From Candidatus Woesearchaeota archaeon (GTDB lineage Archaea; Nanobdellota; Nanobdellia; Woesearchaeales; GW2011-AR4): a DNA stretch of 13,545 bases. A model generated the notes under the pieces. That model did not search any database and had not been told where the DNA came from. It worked only from the letters and a program-made list of their open reading frames with translations. Shown piece by piece: positions 5,636 through 10,700 of this stretch. The DNA lies in NCBI GenBank assembly GCA_016185955.1, contig JACPMQ010000054.1, positions 1 through 13,545 of the forward strand, read 5' to 3'. The stretch's first letter is position 1; each line of letters begins with the position of its first letter. The translations under genes were made by a program, and so were the position numbers.

Positions 5636-7039
5636 ATGGCTGAAGAAAAAAAAGAGGCAATTAATAAAAATGAAATTCTTAGGAAGCTTATTGTAGGTAA
5701 ATTGCAGTCTATTGAAAAAGAAAAGTTTGAGCAAAAATCTTTAGATAGGTTTAGCTTAGTCTTTAGGGCATTCCTTCTGCGCTATTTAAATTTGAATTAT
5801 GAGTTTACGCAGGAAGAGCTTTTTAATGAGATGGAGAAGAGAAAAGTTCATTCAAAGCTAAGAAGCGTTATAATCCATATAGTCAGCGTGCTTACAGAAG
5901 CGCTATATGAAGACAAGGAAATTTCTGAAGCTGAGTTTAAATCACTCCTAAAAGAAGCGAAGTCAGTTGTAAATTCAGCTACTGCTGGTGAAAAAGAAAA
6001 AATAGAAGCCCCTAATAAGACAAAAAGAACGTTTTTTGGAATACTGCAAAAGATTGGCTTGGCAAAAACAAAGGAGGAAAGAGAAAAAGGGGTTATAAAG
6101 GAAGAAAAACAAAAAAAACAAAAAAGGCTTGAGGAAAAAGAAAAACTTGAAGAGAAAAAGAAAAAATCAAAAGAAAAAAAGAAGAAAGAAGAGCTAAAAA
6201 AGAAAAAAAATGAGGAGAGAAAAAAAAGAATTCTTGGTTTCTTGCACAAGCTCGGCTTGATTAAGACTGAAGAAGAGAAAAAACAGCTCGAAAGGCAAAG
6301 AGAAGAGCTTAAGAAAAAAGAGGAAGCCAAAAGAAGAAAGGAGGAAAGCATAGCCTCGCAACTTAAGGCTGAGCAAAAGAAAGAAGAAGAGAAAAACGCT
6401 AAAAAAATCAGGGAATGCAGGGAGATTATTAAAAAAGGCTACGGGGCTTTAGCAAAAAGCAATGTAGAGGAGTCAAGTAAAATTTATCTTAAGGCAATGA
6501 ACTGTTATTTAGCTTTGCCGGAAAGAGTAAAAGAGAAAATATTCAGGGACATAAGCGCGTATTATAAAAAATTGCTGCAAAAAAAACAGGAGATTGATTT
6601 AAGCAAAAAAACTGGTGTTAAGGAAGAGCCTGAACAAAAGCAACAAAGAACAAAAGAAAACACAAAAGAAAGAATAAAAGAAAAAATAAAAGAAGGGGCA
6701 AAGGAATGGAAAAAAACCATATTTTCCTATATTTTTCCTGCCAAAATTTTTAAAATCTTTAAAATTTTTGCAAAACAAGAAAGTAAAATGGCAGAAAAGC
6801 CTGTGCATATTATTGGATGGAAAGACTCAAAAGACGAGCTTACAAGAATAAACGGAATAGACAATAATGCAGCAAAGGCATTGATTAATGCAGGAATCAT
6901 TGAATTTTCCGATTTAGCTTCTATAAATGCAAAAAAGATGTCAGAAAAAACAGGCATTAAAGAAAAAACCTTGGAGCAATGGAAACTTAATGCTCAAAAT
7001 GAAATAAGGAAGATGCTTAAGGAAGCGATGGGGAAATAA
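5636..7039 (+). CDS. Lys/Glu-rich coiled-coil protein with C-terminal helix-hairpin-helix domain
   Basis: A 467-residue protein of unknown function. Residues 1-115 are helical; FRAFLLRYLNLNYEFTQEEL and the following segment resemble the short helical domains (DUF4129-like) found near MoxR systems, which is a tentative link. Residues 120-255 are a highly charged Lys/Glu coiled coil interrupted by two related 22-residue segments (130-151 and 196-217, ten identities, sharing G-x-L-x-K-x-G-L-x-K-T). Residues 255-320 form a helical hairpin with regular aromatic residues, TPR- or MIT-like in appearance. A basic amphipathic stretch rich in Phe and Ile (361-380) could touch the membrane. The C-terminus (about 400-455), including LTRINGIDNNAAKAL, is a helix-hairpin-helix domain of the HHH_5/DUF4332 kind. 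It is divergent from the KaiC-like gene. The A-rich coding sequence has no frameshift. The C-terminal domain is fairly sure; function is not assigned. Confidence 0.85.
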   Translation: MAEEKKEAINKNEILRKLIVGKLQSIEKEKFEQKSLDRFSLVFRAFLLRYLNLNYEFTQEELFNEMEKRKVHSKLRSVIIHIVSVLTEALYEDKEISEAEFKSLLKEAKSVVNSATAGEKEKIEAPNKTKRTFFGILQKIGLAKTKEEREKGVIKEEKQKKQKRLEEKEKLEEKKKKSKEKKKKEELKKKKNEERKKRILGFLHKLGLIKTEEEKKQLERQREELKKKEEAKRRKEESIASQLKAEQKKEEEKNAKKIRECREIIKKGYGALAKSNVEESSKIYLKAMNCYLALPERVKEKIFRDISAYYKKLLQKKQEIDLSKKTGVKEEPEQKQQRTKENTKERIKEKIKEGAKEWKKTIFSYIFPAKIFKIFKIFAKQESKMAEKPVHIIGWKDSKDELTRINGIDNNAAKALINAGIIEFSDLASINAKKMSEKTGIKEKTLEQWKLNAQNEIRKMLKEAMGK

Positions 7040-7108
7040 AAGCAGCAATGCCGCATAGATATAGTAAAAGGCACAAAAATTCGAGCAATAGACATGCTTT
7101 TACTTACT

Positions 7109-7129
7109 AAAAAACGCTTTGCGTTTTTT
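7109..7129 (+). terminator. Possible terminator hairpin downstream of the coiled-coil gene
   Basis: AAAAAACGC (7109-7117) pairs perfectly with GCGTTTTTT (7121-7129) around a TTT loop. On the plus strand it ends in six T residues, 70-90 bases after the stop codon at 7039. Archaeal termination depends mainly on T-runs, which this provides. The AAAACGC core is also found in the hairpin at 4539-4580, so it could be another member of the intergenic hairpin set. Confidence 0.5.
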
Positions 7130-7151
7130 GTATGCCTCTGGGATATTACGA

Positions 7152-7184
7152 ACGGACAACTATTGCCCAATGGATTTTGTCCGT
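7152..7184. repeat. 8-bp stem hairpin with inner inverted repeat
   Basis: ACGGACAA (7152-7159) pairs with TTGTCCGT (7177-7184). The 17-base loop contains a short inner repeat, ATTG...CAAT (7162-7171). It lies in the convergent gene-free region between the coiled-coil gene and the RHH pair. No function can be assigned. Confidence 0.5.
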
Positions 7185-7219
7185 GAGTATAGATTAGTTA
7201 AGGACTTTAAAATTGTTCT

Positions 7220-7468
7220 AAATTTAGTAACTGCTAACAAAGCTTTGTTTGACAAGTCCGTCTGTGCCATGACAAAGCCTTAAGATGGGTTTTTGCGAAA
7301 GTCTAATTTGTGCTTGTGCGGAGCCTTATACTCCTCTCAACTTCGCAATGCTGTGGCATTGCTCAGGTCGCTTATCACAATCCTGTGGAACTTTTCTGAA
7401 TTGGCAATTACGCACAAGCACTTACTTTCGCAAAAACCCTTTATGGAGTGTTAGAAGTTACTAAATTT
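7220..7468. repeat. About 250-bp imperfect inverted-repeat element
   Basis: The outer ends, 7220-7239 and 7449-7468, are inverted copies with 19 of 20 bases matching. Further in, 7287-7320 and 7411-7439 pair as a second inverted segment, perfect except for a roughly five-base gap. The left arm carries about 45 extra bases (7240-7284) bounded by GCTTTGT/ACAAAGC (7242-7248 and 7272-7278). The unpaired core (about 7321-7410) holds a small perfect hairpin, GCAATGC-TGTG-GCATTGC (7345-7362). No open reading frame of use lies inside. The nested ends, the absence of coding capacity and the related arm at 1-55 suggest a non-autonomous MITE-like element or another dispersed palindromic repeat. AAATTG occurs outside both ends (7210-7215 and 7469-7474) but is offset by four bases on the left, so a target duplication is not demonstrated. 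Confidence 0.7.
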
Positions 7469-7484
7469 AAATTGAATAAAATTT

Positions 7485-7634
7485 TTAATATTCGCTGAAC
7501 AGCTTAACCTTGATATACGCAGAAACAGATATTCCGAGCTTTTTTGCTGATTCTTCTATTCTTGCTTTTTCAGCATCAGTAAGATAGACATGAACCATTA
7601 ACTTTCTGCTTTCCTTTTGTTGAGTGTCTTTCAT
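7485..7634 (-). CDS. Small ribbon-helix-helix (CopG/Arc-like) protein, second of a pair
   Basis: A 49-residue protein beginning MKDTQQKESRKLMVHVYLT. It has the ribbon-helix-helix pattern: a short beta strand (MVHVYLT, 13-19), a charged helix (DAEKARIEESAKKLG, 20-34), a turn, and a second helix (SVSAYIKVKLF). RHH proteins dimerise through the strand and insert it into the DNA major groove, so a DNA-binding regulator or antitoxin-like role is likely. From the first Met of the strand to the end, 29 of 37 residues are identical to the protein encoded just upstream, so the two arose by tandem duplication. Its ATG overlaps the stop of that gene in ATGA, implying coupled translation. No toxin gene lies beside it. 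The inverted-repeat element begins about 16 bases after its stop codon. Translation was done by hand. Confidence 0.8.
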   Translation of the reverse strand: MKDTQQKESRKLMVHVYLTDAEKARIEESAKKLGISVSAYIKVKLFSEY

Positions 7635-7762
7635 TTTTCGCTAAACAGCATTACTTTTATATAAGCGGAAACTGAGATGCCAAGCTTTGTTGCTTCTTCT
7701 GAGATTCTTTCCTTTTCTTCCAATGTCAGATAGACATGGACCATCTCCCGCTTATTTGTCAT
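7631..7762 (-). CDS. Small ribbon-helix-helix (CopG/Arc-like) protein, first of a pair
   Basis: A 43-residue protein, essentially just the RHH domain: strand MVHVYLT (7-13), helix LEEKERISEEATKLG (14-28), second helix SVSAYIKVMLF. It probably works as a homodimer, or as a heterodimer with its neighbouring paralogue, binding an operator DNA. It starts only six bases after the stop codon of the giant surface-protein gene. A GGAGG at 7775-7779 inside the end of that gene lies 12 bases before the ATG, rather far for a strong ribosome-binding site. The three genes therefore appear to form one transcript. It may regulate that operon, or be an orphan antitoxin; the sequence does not decide. The family call rests on pattern only. 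Confidence 0.8.
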   Translation of the reverse strand: MTNKREMVHVYLTLEEKERISEEATKLGISVSAYIKVMLFSEK

Positions 7763-7768
7763 ATCAGC

Positions 7769-10700
7769 TTATAGCCTCCGACGGAGCATTTTTCTCAGCT
7801 CCTTTTCTTCATCTTCCAGCGATTTAACTTCCTTTTTTGTGGGACCTATCTTCTTCTTGTGGTGTTTTTTCGACAAGCTGAAACTGAATTTTGGAAGTTT
7901 CCATTTGATTCTGCTAATGCCATAAATTACAAGCGCAAGAAGCATAATTAAGATGAAAATCAGCAAAGGCATGCTTATCTTAAATCCAACTTTCTTTGCC
8001 GGTTTTGGAAGAACAGGCTTTAGTCCTTTATCCCCTACAAGCTGCCTGCATGCGTTAATTGCGCTTTCAATCAGCGCAATTGACTTCTGGAATTCTTTTT
8101 TCTCAAGGGAAGACTCAGCTTGCTTCAGCAATTCCTTCAGCTCCAAACATTCAGGATTCTGCTCAAATAAGTCAAGCGTGAACTTTAATTTCTCCTGTAT
8201 AACAGTCCTGTTGCCTTTATAGACGTCAATTGCATCCAAAAATACAGTCACAGATTCTGTGAGCTTTGGAGTCTTTACATTAGCTATAATCTTAATTTCA
8301 TTTCTCGTTTCATTAGAAGGCTGCAAATTAGTTTTTATTATCGCGCTTGTTGAGACTGTCTCATTTATATTTAATGAGCTGAAGAAAGTATTCGCTATCT
8401 CTAATGTGATGCCTTCCCTGCTTATTTCATGGCTTAAGGTAATGTTATTGAGGTTAACATCCCCGCTATTTTTTAATAACAATGGCAAGGTTATGCTGTC
8501 ATTTGTTCTTACAGTTAATGGCGATGGGACTATTATGTCTAATGAAGCTACTTTGGTTATTATAGAGCCGCCTCCTGCTCCTCCTCCTCCACCTCCTCCG
8601 CCGCCAGAGCTTACTGTAGTTGTCACAGTTTCTGTTGTTGTAGTTGTTGCTGTTTCAGAAACCAAGAAAACAGACAAGCTGTTTACAACAGCAGATATTA
8701 TGTTTAATGTTGTGTTTAAAGTTGTGCTTAGTTGTGTGAAAGAGCAGCTTGACTGGCTATCGCATTTATACATCCTTAAGCCTGTTTCATCATCCAAACT
8801 TGATTCCAGAGAAGTATAATTATAGCTCACAGTTATATTGCTGAATTGTGTAACATTTGTTTTTATCTCAAATTCCGTTACAATTCTCTGTCCAGAAGGA
8901 GCAGATATATTTCTTGCAAGATTTGTGTAGTTTAGGATATTTGTGGTGTTAGTCAGATTTAATTTATTTATTATTACAGTAGGCTTTTCTGTCCTTATCT
9001 CCACATCATATGATGAATTTTCCGGCACATTAGTAACTATTACGGTGCCATTCCTTATTGAGTTGGCTGAGCACACATCAAGGAAGCCGATTGAAGTTAA
9101 ATTAATTCCTGTTACATTAATGGTTTTCACTGCTGTAACTGCGTAAAATACAGAGCTTTTGTTGTATGTTTTGCCTTCTATGTCTAGAACAGTTGAGTTT
9201 AATGTGTAATTTCCAGTCTCATTCAAGAAGTGCAAGTAGTTATGAGTGTAAATTAAGCTATCTTTGGTGAATGACGTTAAGTTCAGTATTGTTATTATGC
9301 CGGATGGATTTATTATAGTTGCATTTGTTGAATTTATTAAAGTGTCTAAGCTTGATTTTAGGCTTATAGTTACATTTGTGCTGTTTAATGAGTAAGTTTC
9401 ATTTGAGCATATGTAGCTTATTGTCGGGCTTGTAGCTGCCTTTGACAAGATTATCTGCATGTAAGCGGTTGTTGTCAAGTTGTTTGTTGAGTTAAAGCCG
9501 TATGCTGTTACGTTTAAGTATTGGGCTGTTAGGCTTGAAAATGAAACGTTTACATGCCATGTGTTGCTTGTGTTTGATGCCGTGTAATTTGTATTGTTGA
9601 GCTGTATTGTAACATTACTTATCCAATCTGTTCCGTTTATTTCAGAAATTGCTATTTCTGTTGTGTTTGCCGGATAAAATTTGCTGTCATTTGTCGGAGC
9701 AGTTATGTTTAATGCTGCTGCTATTGACTTTAACTCATAATAATCAGAATAATTGCTGTAATTTGAGCCATCGTAAGCCCTTACTTTCCAGTATCGTGTT
9801 CCATCTCCCAAGCTGCTTGCATTTTGCTTTAAGTCCAAATGCGTTGTTTTTATTGCCGTTCTATTCAAGTCTATATTTGTGAATGAAGCGTCTTTAGCCA
9901 CTAACAGCTCATAGGTTATATTGTCATTATCTATATCTGTTGAAGCGTTCCATGTAAAGTTAATGTTATCGTAGAGTTTCAAACTATTGTTTGAAGGCAA
10001 AGTTATGTTAAATGCTGTTGGTGGAGTATTTTGAAAGGTTTCATACCTAAATGCGCTTGTGGAAATTCTTGACTGGTTTTGCTTGTCGTAAGCTATTACG
10101 CGCCATGTCCAGTTTATGAAAGGCGCTAAAGAGCTTGTAAGCATAAATGAGGAGTTGCTTGAATTTCCTCCTGCCTTAAAAGTGTAATTTAGGTATGAGA
10201 ATGCAGAGCTGGTGCTTATTTCAATTGTGTAATTGGCAAAGTTCGGCTCAAAAGTATCCTGCCAGTCTAAGTTTGGAGTGAAGTTTGTGCTTCTTGTCCC
10301 GTCTGTTGGAGTTGATAAGTCAAATGCTGATGGAGCTGTTGTGTCCTGGACTTTTAATTCAATAGAAGTTGTATTAAAGTTTCCTGCAGAGTCATTTGCA
10401 AATAATAAAATAGTATAGTTTCCTATTATTGTTAAGTTTATTGTTGTTAAGGTCGTATTTTGAGTGTATTGAGCAAAAAATGTTCCGTTTGGATAGCTGA
10501 CATTTACGTATGTTGCATTTAAATTTGTATCAGAGGCTGTAAAATTAACTGACACGTTTTCTGTTCCAAATTCTGCTGGATTTGGAGTTATATTTAATAT
10601 TAATGATGATGGTGCTGTTCTGTCTATTGTGAAAGTTATTGTTTGATTTGCGCTATGATCAAATCCATCAGTTATGCTAACATTTAATATGTAAGTTCCG

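Noticed and set aside
5848..6351. Minus-strand open frame of 167 codons rich in Ser and Phe
   Set aside because: It is the complement of the Lys/Glu-rich coiled-coil coding sequence; its composition is explained entirely by that.
7209..7474. AAATTG as a target-site duplication of the inverted-repeat element
   Set aside because: The left copy is four bases away from the repeat end and the DNA is very AT-rich, so the match may be chance.
7040..7484. A tRNA or other classical structured RNA in the gene-free region
   Set aside because: The only T-loop-like sequence (TTCGAGC near 7080) has no paired stem or acceptor arm on either strand; the structure there is better described as hairpins and the inverted-repeat element.
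8259..8819. Plus-strand open frame of 186 codons inside the giant gene
   Set aside because: It is the antisense of the Gly/Thr-rich and beta-domain region; the proline and valine runs are complements of the Gly and Thr codons, and the minus-strand gene is clearly real.
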